NCBI GenBank assembly: GCA_907164885.2
Contig: OU015490.1
Location: forward strand, 223,181,054 to 223,245,053
Source of the DNA: Dolomedes plantarius
Taxonomy: Eukaryota > Arthropoda > Arachnida > Araneae > Dolomedidae
Length of the DNA stretch: 64,000 nucleotides
Direction of reading: 5' to 3'
The notes beneath the pieces are model-generated. The model was not told where the DNA came from, did not search any database, and worked only from the letters and a program-made list of their open reading frames with translations. Shown here piece after piece: positions 36,431 through 50,292 of this stretch. Each line of letters opens with the position of its first letter. Position 1 is the first letter of the stretch. A program made the position numbers and the translations under genes.

Positions 36431-37554
36431 TAAATGTTATTTCTACTTCAATATGTAGACCGCTTTTCTCTTGTTAGAACACAATCCAACCATTACATTA
36501 TCAAAGGGTTCAGCAGAAAGAATGAATTCATCCTTAGCTGAGAAGAATTGCACTGAATCACTCATTTAGATGTTGTTACAGTTACCAAAAACAAATAAAA
36601 ACTGGGGGAAAATTTAAGTCAAACCAATTAAAAAAGCCTTTAAAAAATTATTTCTGTGAAAAAAAGGGAATGAATCAAATAAAAGAGCTGTTTCCAGTAA
36701 TTTAGTATGTTACATTCGGATTTACTCACTTTTTTATTTGTAAATTTACAGTGTTTACTTAAATGAATTTCTTATAAATCTCAACATTTCTCTCTGCATT
36801 AAAATGTTGCTAAATATAATTAATAATTTGACTTAAATATTATTTTTAAAGAATGAGAGTTTTCCGTTTTTAATTATCTTATAAAGTAGTTCATTATATT
36901 GGTTAGTAAGTGTTACGTGCAGTTAGCACCATTTTTAAGTTCTAATTCAAGAGGTTTCTGGTTAATGCTATTTTGTATTCTTAACTGTAACATCTGTAAA
37001 ACAAGGTTGCTGTAGAGATGGAATATTTCTTCATTCTCCTCACTAGCTAGCTGATTATTTTTTTTAGCTGATTATTTTAAAATTAAACCCCCCTAGACAG
37101 AGAAAACACTGCTTCTCATTTTTGATAAGGCACACAGTTTTCCTAATGCAAATCTCTAAATCGAAGGGAAAATGTAATTTTTTTCTTTTTTATCTAAAAA
37201 AAGATTAATTGAAATGCGCTCAGTCACGCAAAACTGAACTCAGCTAACATTATATTCAAATCAAGATTTCTGACAATTTGAAAGTTATCTATAATTGACG
37301 AAGTTTTTAACCGAGAAACGTACCGACAACAATCTATGATATTATAGAGACCAAAGACACGACTTGAGTTAACATACGGTAGTACAATTACATTTAATTT
37401 CGAACCATACCAAGTCGTTTTCTGGAGCAGGGGCACAATAAATCCTGAATAAATTTCTAATGAATTTCTCACCTATCATACCTCACTTTTACCTTTGTCA
37501 GTTAGTCAGCTTAGGGTCATCAGACACAACTTCGTCGGCGGAAATGTCTCGGCT
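36431..37554. other. Unannotated AT-rich interval
   Basis: No element is recognised. The minus 82-codon frame at 37224-37472 has no domain. Confidence 0.5.
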
Positions 37555-38123
37555 TAGGGCCTCTTCACATAGAATCCGTCAGCGTTACTCGTATTGAAAT
37601 ACAGGGTGTTCCGAATTCGACCGACAAATTCAGAGGGTCGATAGTAGGCATCAAGCCGAGCAATAATCGCATAGGAATGTATGACCGGAAACGCAAACCT
37701 GATCAGCTAGAGCAGTGGTTCCCAACCTTTTGTGGCCCATCTCCCCTTTCTGGAGGTTGACTAACACCTATCGCCCCCTTTTCATTTTCATTGTATGCCT
37801 AATTTTAATTTGAAGTAAAGTGTAATTAATAAAGCAGTTTTATTATTTTAAACAATTTTATTACCGTATATAAAAACAACCAAAGTAGTTTTATCTGGTC
37901 ACTCTTAAATAAAATAGAAATAAAATTAAAATGTACATTTTTTACAGATTTTTTTAAGAACAAAGAAGTGAAATAATTAACTAAGATCATTGACGTACAT
38001 TTAAAAAACAGGAGTACATGTTTTCATTTTTAAATTGGAATCTGGAAAAATTGAAAGTTGGCAGTTAAAATTTGAAAAAATAAATGAAAGTTTGAAAACT
38101 TTGTTATTGTTTTATTTTACTTT

Positions 38124-40116
38124 TCAATGGCTGCTTTGTGCTTGGTGGATTTCAGTTAAAGCTTGAATATCCGGCTTTATGTCCGTCAAGTTCAGGCGCA
38201 AATCTCGTTTGAGGCAAATGTCCAACTTATTTCTTTGTTTTGTGAGGAGCTGGACAACAGAACTAAATCCCTTTTCAACTAAATATGTTGACAGGTACGA
38301 GATGAGAAGTGGTTCAGTTTTTCCCCACAGTTGTCCATAAGCTTCACCCAGGCTAACTCGTAACCTCTCTGCTTGAAAATGATTTTCGCCTCACAGTCAT
38401 ACTTCAGATCTAGAAACTCCGTCTGCAAAAAGTTAGGGCCTGTTCACATAGGAGTCCGTTACGTTGCGTTAAGGAAAAGATGACGTTGAGACGAAATTAA
38501 ACCAATCATAGGCCTCCAAACGATTAGCAATGAAATTTTTAACGCCTATGATTGGTTTATTTTCGTCTCAACATCATCTTTTCCTTAACGCAACGCAACG
38601 GACTCCTATGTGAACAGGCCCTTATCAAGCTTATCCACAGCTTCAAACGAGAATGGATCTAGAATCCAATCCGGAGTTTGTAACTTGGTCAAATCTTCAA
38701 ATCTTGATTCCATGTCAGTTTTTAACTGGTCAAGGTGATCAGTAAAAATTAGGATTTTGTCTTCTGGGAGTTCAGGTGTCTCGTTATCTGACACTCAACA
38801 CTTTTTAAGCGTCGAAAACTGAATTAGCTCTTTACGGCCAATATTTACCTTGTGAATATGAAACGTGGCGATGAATGATGAAATAATTCCTTTGGCCTTG
38901 ATAAGGTTCATCTTGTTTCCTTGAAGCCTTATATTGACTTCGTTCATTTTTTCAAAAATATCTGTAAGGTACGCAAGTTCCAACTTGCGCTGCTACAAAT
39001 TCTCACTTAAAACAGGATCAAAAGTGTCGAGAAACTCAGTAACCGTGTCAAATAATTCGAAGAAACGGCACAAACAGTTTTCTTTGGAAAGCCACCTCAC
39101 GGCCGTATGTTGTTGAAGCAAGCTTTCTAATTCCTCATCATTTTCATGGCAAAGTTGTCGGAACAGACGGTCATTGAGGGAATTAGCTTTGATCTTGTTA
39201 ACACCAGTAATAACCAGTTGTAGGTTGTAGGGTTTCATGCAGGACACCATTCAATTTTTTAGCAGCTAAGTGTTGACGATGAATGACACAGTGAATAGTG
39301 ATGACCTCTGGCACTTCTTTCTTAAGGGGGGCTAGACACCCAGCATGACGACCTGACATGGTAGTAGCACCGTCTGCTGTGCAAGCGCTCACGTTTGTTA
39401 GGGGAATCTCTTTTCCTCAAAATAATCTTGCACCACTTTAAAAATCGACGATTCCTTCGTATCAGTGATCAAAGTTCTAGCAAACAACATTTCCTCGGTA
39501 ATTTCCTTTTTTTCATTGATAAACCTCACATAAGCTAATAAAATTGCTTTGTTATCAATTACAGTTGATTCGTCAATCTGCAATGCAAAATTATTTTTTT
39601 TCAACAAATTGGCGAGTTTGGATTCAACATCCGTGGCCATTTCGTCAATTCGCCTGGAAATAGTATTGTTGCTCAAAAGAACCGATTGACTTATCTTATT
39701 ACTAGGGCCCTCGCCTAGCATGATTTGAACAATTTTTTTGGTAGCCGGTAAAACAAGAGTTTCGCCAATTGTGTGAGGTTTACCACATTTAGCGATCAAT
39801 AAAGACACCTCGTAAAAAGCAGGAAGACATTTGTCAAGATCGGTTGCTCGTTTTTTAAATAATTCATTCACATTAAGCCGTTTATCAGCTTTAGCTTTGA
39901 GGTTTTGAAAATAACTAAGTTCTATACTCACTTTATCACTGTGTACTCTTGATAAATGATCTTTCATTCGCGAAAGCTTCATGGCTTCATTACTAGTAAA
40001 TGTTTTATCGCACACAAAAGACAATGTGGAAACTGCACATTTTGCGGTGACGCGATAAAACCGAATTTTAAATACTCAGCTGAGTATTGACGACACTTCT
40101 TCTTTTTTGAATCCAT
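38124..40116 (-). pseudogene. hAT transposase (ZBED5-like), broken
   Basis: From the methionine at 40116 (MDSKKKKCRQYS) the order is as follows: a BED-type finger remnant (CLLC, then DHLSRVH); a central domain with LQIDEST and CTADGATTMSGRHAGC, the latter carrying a catalytic aspartate; HCVIHRQHLAAKKL; the AVRWLS segment; and a C-terminal hAT dimerisation region just before TGA at 38124-38126 (STYLVEKGF and LLTKQRN-like motifs). Breaks are frameshifts near 40015, 39400 and 39245, in-frame stops at 38993-38995 and 38795-38797, the MITE at 38436-38621, and frame changes after it. Related host proteins such as ZBED5 derive from this family, but the terminal repeats and target duplication here show an element. 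The original protein would have been roughly 600 residues. Confidence 0.9.
38436..38621. mobile_element. PIF/Harbinger-type MITE inside the hAT element
   Basis: It is 186 bp, flanked by TTA on both sides (38433-38435 and 38622-38624), with ~75-bp inverted repeats starting GGGCCTGTTCACATAGGAGT. A 3-bp TTA target duplication is typical of PIF/Harbinger. It interrupts the hAT transposase C-terminal region. Worn relatives lie at 37555-37590 and 40867-40916. Confidence 0.9.
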
Positions 40117-40530
40117 TGTACATGAACTTCTACACTTCAAAACAAACGCACAAAAGCAGAGAAGACACGCACAAAAACTGATGATGAGGCACACAAAGGC
40201 TAGTGAAGGCTGAAGACGAATGTAGGTCAATGGCAAGTGTGTTGTGATAGCAGGAGAGGGAGGAGGTTGAGTAACCAGTAGGCTGCGCTGAGCAACAACA
40301 GGTGGGGACTGTGGAGAGCGGGAAGAGCAGTGAACTCGCCGGCTGAGAATAGCCAGTGACTCGTGCTACCCGGCAACTTCTACTGTACAGGTTCTACTGT
40401 CCAGTACTATTTTAATTTCCCCCCTTTGAATACTCATCGCCCCCAAATCGCCCCCCACTTATTTATTGCCCCCCTGATAACCCAAATCGCCCCCTTGGGG
40501 GCGATCGCCCCCAGGTTGGGAACCACTGAG

Positions 40531-40595
40531 CTAGAGGATAAACAAAGATGCAGAAATGAAAAGTCAACATTTCTGCATCTTTGTTTATCCTCTAG
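40531..40595. repeat. Perfect 28-bp hairpin
   Basis: The arms at 40531-40558 and 40568-40595 are exact complements with a 9-nt loop. The hairpin is native to the TA-flanked MITE, since its second copy at 45963-46015 has a nearly identical one. It overlaps the hAT target duplication. Confidence 0.95.
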
Positions 40596-40930
40596 TTGAC
40601 CAGATTTGCGTTTTTGGTCATACTTTCCTGTGTAATTCTATTTTGTTTTTGAGTTTTCTACCTCCTCCAGAGAAATGCGATATTCCCGGCCATCCAGTGG
40701 GGCTAATAAGTGATATGGTCCGATTAAGTAAACAGCGCCATACAGCGTCACGTTTGCATTTCCGGTAGTATATTCCTATGTGATTATTGTTCGTCTTGAT
40801 GCCTACTATCACCTCTGTGGATTTGTCGGTCGAATTCGGCAACACCCTGTATATTTAACCAGATACAAACCTCCAAACGATTAGCCACGAAATTATTAAG
40901 CTCCGTGATTGGTTTAAAATATGCAAATAT

Positions 40931-43803
40931 GAACATGTGACATCTATAAGAACTGTATCTAACAATTTCTGAACGTTAATATAACGTCCAGGAAACGTGC
41001 CCGCGAGAACAGTTGAACTTTGTACGTATTCACCGATATTGTGCGGGAATTGCTACATTTTATCACACCTCTAAGGAAATGACGGTGCCCTTTTCCGGCC
41101 TCCAAAAATGTAATTTTCTGTTTGTAAATTCAAAATGCATGCTGTATTTCAATTGAAGTCTTCTTTAAATAAAGTATTATGGTAGTAGATTGCATTTCGA
41201 AATCTTTTTCCTAGAAGTAGATACCACAACCATTTGGTAGCAAGAAAGATTTGGTGGCAAGAAATCACACATGTGCCACGTCATCTAGAGAATATATTTT
41301 TGAGTGAAAATACTGTCCTAATTTGTAAGAACGATTAAGGAAATTTACCAAAAGGAATATTTTCACACAACTTATATATATTTTTAACGATTTTTCGAAA
41401 ACTTACGTCCTTTTTGTAGCAAACCCTTCAATTATCAACGAGAGGACGAATGCAGTACGTTATCAGAAGGGTATTTGACTTTGTTCACAACCTTGCATAC
41501 GGACCAGCCTTGAGTGACGAGCATTAAGCAAATTTGTGCTTAGGTATTTTGACAAAGCTGCAAAAAAAGGGGGTTTTATCTAGAAAACGTTTGAAATTAT
41601 TCCTACAATGAACTTGCCCGAGGAATCAAATTGGACAAGGAAAGTGTGTTATGGTTTCTGCAATTGATTTGCCTGGCGAATCAGCTGTTGTGAGGCAGAG
41701 AAGCGGCCGAAATTCTTATGCTGATGGTAAATATACAGAAGAAAATAATAAAATTATTTTCGCTTTTTATCGGTTCCACACTAATTTTGTCTTTTTTATT
41801 TACAATTCAATTACTCCTATAAATTAAACTTGTAACATTCGGAATTACATTTCTAAAAGTTTCTCACAAAGATACGAGGCTTCAGGTGAATAAATATCAA
41901 CATCCCGGGTAGGAAAAACTGGTTTAAATACCGCCCCTCGTAAACGTCCCTTAGGGGAATATAGATTATAATAGAACCTTGATAAATTGCATGTTTTGGG
42001 GCAAGCAAGGAAACATAGAGAATTGGCCTTTGTCATACATTTATTCGACAATACTAAAAATTATTTTAAAGTAAAATTAATAATATAAAAAGGTTCCCCT
42101 TCATATTATCACTTAATATATGAGAAATCAGAAGCAGAGGCAAAATATTCAGTTAAAGCAATTATTTCTAGGATCTTTCAGGAGGCACTTACGACTGTTG
42201 ACGAATACAGCATGAAGGTTTTCGTTGACAGGTGCTCACATCAGATCATACTCAGCATCATCATGTCAGACTACAGAAACTTCCGCTAGTCTCCGAGACA
42301 GCGCAATCGGCTCTCTATATGATCACAGCTCGGGGATCAGCAAGCGAAATCTATCGACCTTTTTTCGTTTTTTTTTCGGAGGGGCTGGTGCCCGCCCCTT
42401 TTTCCTCATTGGACAGTGGGCTGCCTTTCTCTTAACAGTTCCTGCCCCGATTGGTCCCTTATTTCACTGCTCATGTTTACAGTCTGCCAAGTACCTCCCC
42501 ACCATAATTTTCGTTTGGGATACCACTTTGACAATTATTTGAAAGTTTTATTGTGGACCATAAAATAACGTCACCGTCTATCTTATAACAATTATAGTCT
42601 TTTCATCGCTATCAATGGCCACACAGACAGTTTTTCTTTAACGCCACCTTAGAGTTCCTCAAGTCTTTATTTATTTTTTGCCTCTGGAGTTGTTATAAGA
42701 GTTTTATTATTGACAATCTCTCGACCGCACACCGTGGTGAATTATAACATTCAGCGCTTCTACAGGGGACATCAGTGGTTAAAAAGAAAAGGAAATGGAC
42801 TTTTATAGCACATATTAATCATGCAAAATATTCAGCAACGTTAAAATAAATAAATAAATAAATGATAGTATTTGCAAGATCCAACACAATATTTTGCTGC
42901 CGGTAAAATAAAAGATTAATTTTCACTAAAATAAATTGGAAATAAAAATGCTCACCGAGGTCATTCAGATGCTAAGATGCCTGATAGAAGATATGGTTTC
43001 AAATTCAAGTCCTGATATACGAGCCCTACAACATAAGCAAGCAGTTGGCTTCTTTCTGTAAAAAATAAATCTACATAGCTTAAAACCACCCCAAGGATAC
43101 TCAAAGCTAAATTTCGACATTCTGTATCAGCTTTTAAAATTTTTTATAATATTTTACAATGCTTTCAAAAACATTTAATGCATATATCGAACAAGGTTTG
43201 TTTACTTAGCTTTATGCATTGAAAATAAAAACAGTACTTGCCTTTTAGGTATAATTATTCTAATTACGATAGTCTCCCCTTTCAATAAGTTAATTTTTAC
43301 CTAAAAAAAAGCTTTCCTTTAGCTCGCTAAAGCAAATTAATTAGCAAGCATGCTGTAAATTGATAAGCTGGGATAATATTCGTGTCTTGTTTTCAAAATA
43401 TTTACATTTTTTCTGGTCGACGTGATTTTTTTTGTTCTGAGTCTATCATTCTTACTATTAGATTTTTCGGACCGTGAAGTATTCAATTTTATTCTTCTCA
43501 TTTCAGATTTTATGGCTCATTACTTACTAAATGTATCATTCAACAGGTAATAAGAAAGCATATCACCATTACTAAAAAATTCTTAAAAGCTTTAAAGTAA
43601 TCTAATCTATAAATTATAATTGCTGTCATTTTAAATTATTCTAATGATGCTCGAAGTGTTTAATAACGAAAGTTTTATGTGTTACTGCAATTCAAACTTA
43701 AATCTATATGCACGCAAACATGCACATAACCATATTAAAAAACTTTAAAAACATATATAAGAATGCATATACACATTAACACTCTTGTACCTATAAATAT
43801 ATA
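40931..43803. other. Unannotated interval
   Basis: About 2.9 kb in which I recognise no gene or element. Open frames at 41845-42051 (minus) and 42225-42542 (plus, 105 codons, low-complexity Phe-rich middle) show no domain. A GC-richer patch at 42220-42500 could be part of an old element. Confidence 0.45.
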
Positions 43804-43963
43804 CAGTCGATTCCGGTTAATCGGACCAGCCACTTCTTTGGACGGAATCCTTCGGACCGAATCACGTCTTGTAACATAAGGCATGTTCGTTTAATCGGAC
43901 CAGCCGGTTATTAGGACCAAAATTATCGCGTCCTGATGTGATCCGATTAACCAGAATCGACTG
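43804..43963. mobile_element. 160-bp Tigger/pogo-type MITE
   Basis: CAGTCGATTCCGGTTAATCG at 43804 pairs with the complement ending GAATCGACTG at 43963. TA lies on both sides. Internal GGTTAATCGGACC-type motifs repeat (43815, 43891, 43942). It is non-coding. Confidence 0.85.
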
Positions 43964-44077
43964 TACATGAACAAACTCATACACCCTTCGTAACATATAG
44001 GCGTAAGCTTGTACATACAAAAGCAATATATGAGCATATACAGATGGATTATATTTGTGAATATTATATGTCTTAAG

Positions 44078-44117
<40 letters not shown>

Positions 44118-44789
44118 AAAACTAGTAATTTCTTAATTCAACACTTAACAGTTAAAAACTATTAATTCCTCACTTTACTATTCAAAATTACATACCCCTT
44201 TTTTAATCCCTTAAGTTATTTAATTCCCTTTGGGCATTCGCGTTAAATTCCATTATTACAGCCTTAGGCAATATCATTAAAGATGGCTGTCTTTTTATCG
44301 AAAAGAGACGCGGCGCGGCGTCAGTACAAATTTAAATCAGTTCTGCACATCACGTGATGGATTGAAGTTATATAAGTGTTGACATCCAGAATTAGAACGA
44401 ATTCCTAATTTAACATCGCTAATTTAACATCTAGTTTACTGTGGGCCAATAACCTCCCTTACCGGATAATTCTTCTTCTCCATTACTTAATACTAATTAA
44501 CTATATTAAAATTAATTTTACCTTAATTACTTGATTCTCTAATGTTAAATTATCATTAACTTAACTTATCTTTTTCCTTCAACTCATGAAGGCCTTAATA
44601 TTTTAACTTACCTTTAAAGATCAATATCCTAATACTTAATCTATCTTTAAGACTACTAAATTTTTACTGAGCACATTTACATTGACTACAAAATATCTTG
44701 CTGACAGGAGTTAAAATCAGCAGGTCCAGGAACTCCACTACTAAAATACAACAGCTGCTAGAACGAATTCCTGTACTTCTGCTTGCTGC
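43964..44789. other. Unannotated interval with a (TA)n run
   Basis: (TA)n occurs at 44081-44110. A CACGTGATGG...TTATATAAGT promoter-like stretch at 44350-44376 could belong to an LTR or host promoter, but I found no partner. GAACGAATTCCTAATTTAAC-like segments recur at 44396 and 44761. Confidence 0.4.
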
Positions 44790-45956
44790 ATTCATACTGA
44801 CGGAGCGGTCTGTAATTTTAATAAAATGTAGTTCGAGAAAGTTGTGTTATGATTTGTGTCCGAGGGTTGAGATGATTCGGGAATGGATTTAAACATTTGT
44901 GATGCAACAATATCTTTAACTTCAACAATTGTATCGGGACAGAAAACGTTGGGGTGGGGAGAGAAATGATTTTCGTAATTGTCTGCCAAGGCCTCAATTT
45001 TGTCGGAATCACTCGTGAGAATGCCAGATGGTGTGTTGACGGGAGGGAGGGGGTAAAAGGTTTTTTGATGCGTTTAAGATATGTCAGTTTTTGCGAGTGA
45101 CTCGATAAAATCAGTCCATTTTTTATTTTTGTGTTTTCTAATTTCAAGTTTTATTTTAGCATTTAGTCTATAGAACTCACTACGTACAGACGGATCGCCT
45201 GTACGCTGACAAATTTTTAACATTATTCCTATTTTTAATTAAGTGCTTGATATGAAGGGGGAGCTTATTGCAATTATTAGAGGGGGTGAGTCGTGGCAGA
45301 GCTGATGGTACTATTGGTGATATCAGTGATGGAGGTAACAGCATTATCAATGTCAATTTTACTATTAATGTGTTCAAAGGGTCTCGGAGAATTAAATATA
45401 TTACTAGTGTAATTATTCCAATTAATAAAATGAGGGGTGAGAATGGAAGGCAGGGATATATTGGTGTACAAATTTAGAATAATGGGGTTATGGTCGGATG
45501 ATAAGTCGTCAACAGAATTAATATCGTATAGAAAGTTAATATTATTTAAGAGGGTGAAATCAATAACTGATTGGGAGTCAGAAGGGCCAAAATGGGTAGC
45601 AAAAGAAGGAAAATCAATATCAATAGCGTTATCAATACAAAAATCCTTAATCTCCCTGACGTAGCGACAGATATAGTTATAATTATTGGAACAGTTCCAT
45701 CAAGGATGTTGGATATTAAAATCCCCAGCCAAGAATATATTATCGTCGAGGGAAAATAAATTTAAGCTCTAAGGTAAATACTGGCTATGTAAATTGGATT
45801 AGAGGAGGTGGGGTAGATTTTAATTATAGTATTTTCTAAAATGTTGAGATTGAGGCTGAGGATGTGATCATATTTAATATTCCTTTTAAGAGAGATGGCT
45901 GCACCTCTATCAGAGGAGTTACTATTATTGCTGTCAACTCGAAGTGTGTGGATTAA
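44790..45956 (-). pseudogene. LINE (Jockey/CR1-like) endonuclease and linker
   Basis: Read on the minus strand from 45956 in shifting frames, this is the apurinic-type endonuclease of a non-LTR retrotransposon. It shows an RGAAISLKRNIKYD stretch, FLAGDFN (the GDFN motif), ATHFGPSDSQSVIDF, and the catalytic SSDHNPIIL. It continues into the linker before reverse transcriptase: an HFINWNNY segment, a basic RLNAKIKLEIRKHKNKKW stretch, and LADNYENHFSPHP. The reverse transcriptase itself is absent. Frameshifts lie near 45765 and 45180. The 5' side is cut by the MITE at 45957-46270. It would have nicked DNA to prime retrotransposition; this copy cannot. Confidence 0.8.
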
Positions 45957-46270
45957 AATGTAAACAAAGATGCAGGAATGAAAAGTCAACATTTCTGCAT
46001 CTTTGTTTATCATCTTGTTGACGAGGTTTGCGTTTCCGGTCATACATTCCTATGTTATTCTGTTTTTTTTTGAGTTTTCTACCTCCTCCAGAAAAATGCG
46101 ATATTTCCGGCCAACCAGTGGAGTTGGTAAGAGGCACGGTCCGATTAAGTAAACAGCGCCCTCCAGCGTCAGGTTTGCGTTACCGGTCATACATTCCTAT
46201 GTGATTATTGCTCGTCTTGATACCTACTATCACCCCTCTGAATTTGTCGGTCGAATTCGGCAACACCCTG
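45957..46270. mobile_element. Second copy of the TA-flanked MITE, 5'-truncated
   Basis: It matches 40537-40849: the hairpin (ATGCAGGAATG / CATTTCTGCAT type), ACCTCCTCCAG, AAACAGCGCC and the terminal ...AACACCCTG before TA at 46271. The left ~110 bp are missing, so it starts at the hairpin against the LINE fragment. Confidence 0.85.
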
Positions 46271-46969
46271 TACATATAAATGTACAATGTAAATCTTACA
46301 TTCTGCTTTTAATTTTTTTCATTATACCCCTTTTCATCTTAAAAACTTTTTTAACTTATTATTTTATGACTTTCCTTTCCTCTCAGTGTCTCTCAAATTA
46401 ATAATGTCTGTGTTATTTACTTCTTATGAAAATTTTTTATGTGCTTTTCTCTAAAGCTCTGGATTTCATAGAAAATTACATCGCTCGCACACAAAAAAGC
46501 ACATTCTCTTTGAAGCATGTTATTTTTCTGGATAGAAAAATCACTTTCGAACAAACATTTCCTTACTGGATACTGCGCATTTTTTAATGTCAAAGTAAGT
46601 TTTCATGCGCTATGTGTCATGAACTTATAATTATTCTTTTCCTCTCTGTCTATGAAGATGTCTCCCCCTCTATTCAAAAATTCAAAACCGAGGAATGACA
46701 GGCAAGCGGTAGTCATAAGCAATTTTCAACTATTCTTGAAAAATGTGGAGAACCAATGGGAGCTATTCGCAGAACATAACGAAAGTGAAATTGGGAAATG
46801 TCAGGAAGGGGAAATTTACAGGATATAGAGGAAGTCCCCTTTAATGTAAAAATCAGAACACACCATAAGTCTCTGTCACTGTTGGGAAGAAAAGGTGAGG
46901 TATGTGTGTATTATTGAGTAGGAAAGGGAATTTGAAATATGTCACTGAAAGTGAATACCTGTATATCAT
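46271..46969. other. Unannotated interval
   Basis: No element is recognised. Confidence 0.5.
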
Positions 46970-47232
46970 CACTCTTGCAAGAGAACGTAAAAATAGTCTG
47001 TAACTTTTCGGAATTTATTTTGTAATAAGTATATTTCAGGCTATCGTATTCAATGTGGAGCTATAATCTAGTCGAAATAAAACCAAATACAAACATAAGG
47101 AGGAAAAATATGATACAGCACCAACAAAATATAAGGTCAATATTTGAAAATATATTTTCTAAGTTTACTTGGGTTTGTATGCCTTTTCTCTTTAGTCTAA
47201 ACATATTAAAAATTAACATACACACATGTAAA
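46970..47232 (+). repeat. Dispersed repeat T, copy 1
   Basis: TTGCAAGAGAACGTAAAAATAG, TATATTTCAGGC and TTTACTTGGGTTTGTATGCC recur in the same order at 51590-51925. Both copies end at a CA/TA/TG microsatellite. Confidence 0.65.
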
Positions 47233-47236
47233 TGTG

Positions 47237-47323
<87 letters not shown>

Positions 47324-47348
47324 TGTGTGTGTGTGTGTATGTGTGTGT
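47237..47348. repeat. (TA)n(TG)n microsatellite
   Basis: About 48 bp of TA then about 62 bp of TG with rare TATG breaks. Confidence 0.95.
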
Positions 47349-47933
47349 GTAAGTAATGAAAATGGAATAACTTGGCGGTGGAGCATCAGAGACGAGTAAA
47401 CGCAGCGTCCCAGGCCATCTTGCTGTAGTCGTACCATAGGGCATGTAGGCAAATGGCGAGTCACAGATATCCAAACCGTTGGTGTAATAATCCTTTTTAT
47501 TGTTGGATTGTTTCCTCTAAGCGGAGTTAGAGTTCGTTATTAATACAGTTTATGTTCGTTACAGAACTCTCATAGTTAAGAACAGCCATAATACAGCCGG
47601 AACAGCACATGGAATATATAAAAACCGCCGTGCAAATTACAACATGTTACCAGGACGGAGAGCAGAGACCCAAGACCCGCGAAAACTCTAGTTCTATGCC
47701 CTTGAGAACAGGCGCGCTGGACTTTAATTGGTTAGAATTAGCACCTGACTATAACGCGTCATATGGGGTGATCATTTTCGAATGTTCTACGAGGTTCGAC
47801 TTATATAAGATGTAGGCGCGTGGCTTGCTTAAGGGGGAAACTAATAGATTAATTTGGTTATTCCTAGGTCAAATTTAAATGAGGGATAATGTTCTGTTGC
47901 GATACGTTAATGACGTAAAAGGTTTGAAATTTG

Positions 47934-47938
<5 letters not shown>
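47348..47938 (-). repeat. Candidate solo LTR, 591 bp
   Basis: In minus orientation it starts TGAAACAAATTTC (47938) and ends ATTACTTACA (47348). A CTTATATAAGTCG box lies near 47803 and AATAAAAAGG near 47494, in U3-R-U5 order. A TG array abuts one end and a TA array the other. No coding lies between. The 68-codon open frame at 47609-47815 is not meaningful. Confidence 0.45.

Positions 47939-50205
<2,267 letters not shown>

Positions 50206-50285
<80 letters not shown>
50206..50285. repeat. (TA)n microsatellite
   Basis: A pure TA run starting at the mariner end. Confidence 0.95.

Positions 50286-50292
<7 letters not shown>

Larger units (their letters stand above)
37713..40528 (-). mobile_element. 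hAT transposon with 8-bp target duplication
   Basis: CAGTGGTTCCCAACCT begins at 37713 and its complement ends at 40528. The 8-bp sequence AGCTAGAG is present on both sides (37705-37712 and 40529-40536), a perfect hAT-length target duplication. Subterminal C-rich repeats (ATCGCCCCC) lie inside both ends. The total is 2816 bp, of which 186 bp is a nested MITE. Confidence 0.95.
37602..40849. mobile_element. TA-flanked MITE with ~95-bp inverted repeats, split by hAT
   Basis: CAGGGTGTTCCGAATTCGAC at 37602 pairs with the complement ending GGCAACACCCTG at 40849. TA lies outside both ends. Pairing continues through GATAGTAGGCATCAAG and ATAGGAATGTATGACCGG. Without the hAT insertion it is about 420 bp. 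The right part (after 40537) is repeated at 45957-46270. The TA duplication suggests Tc1/mariner-type mobilisation. Confidence 0.8.
37555..40930. mobile_element. Outermost Harbinger-type MITE of the nest (split)
   Basis: Left remnant: TTAGGGCCTCTTCACATAGA at 37555-37590. Right remnant: AACCTCCAAACGATTAGCCA and GTGATTGGTTTA at 40867-40916. Both match the MITE at 38436-38621. Everything between is inserted sequence. The far right terminus is too worn to define. Confidence 0.55.

Noticed and set aside
38124..40116. A host ZBED5-like zinc-finger gene
   Set aside because: Terminal inverted repeats, an 8-bp target duplication, frameshifts and stops show a dead hAT element and not a domesticated gene.
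47348..47938. Naming the LTR family
   Set aside because: No internal coding region or partner LTR is present, so only the solo-LTR form is suggested.
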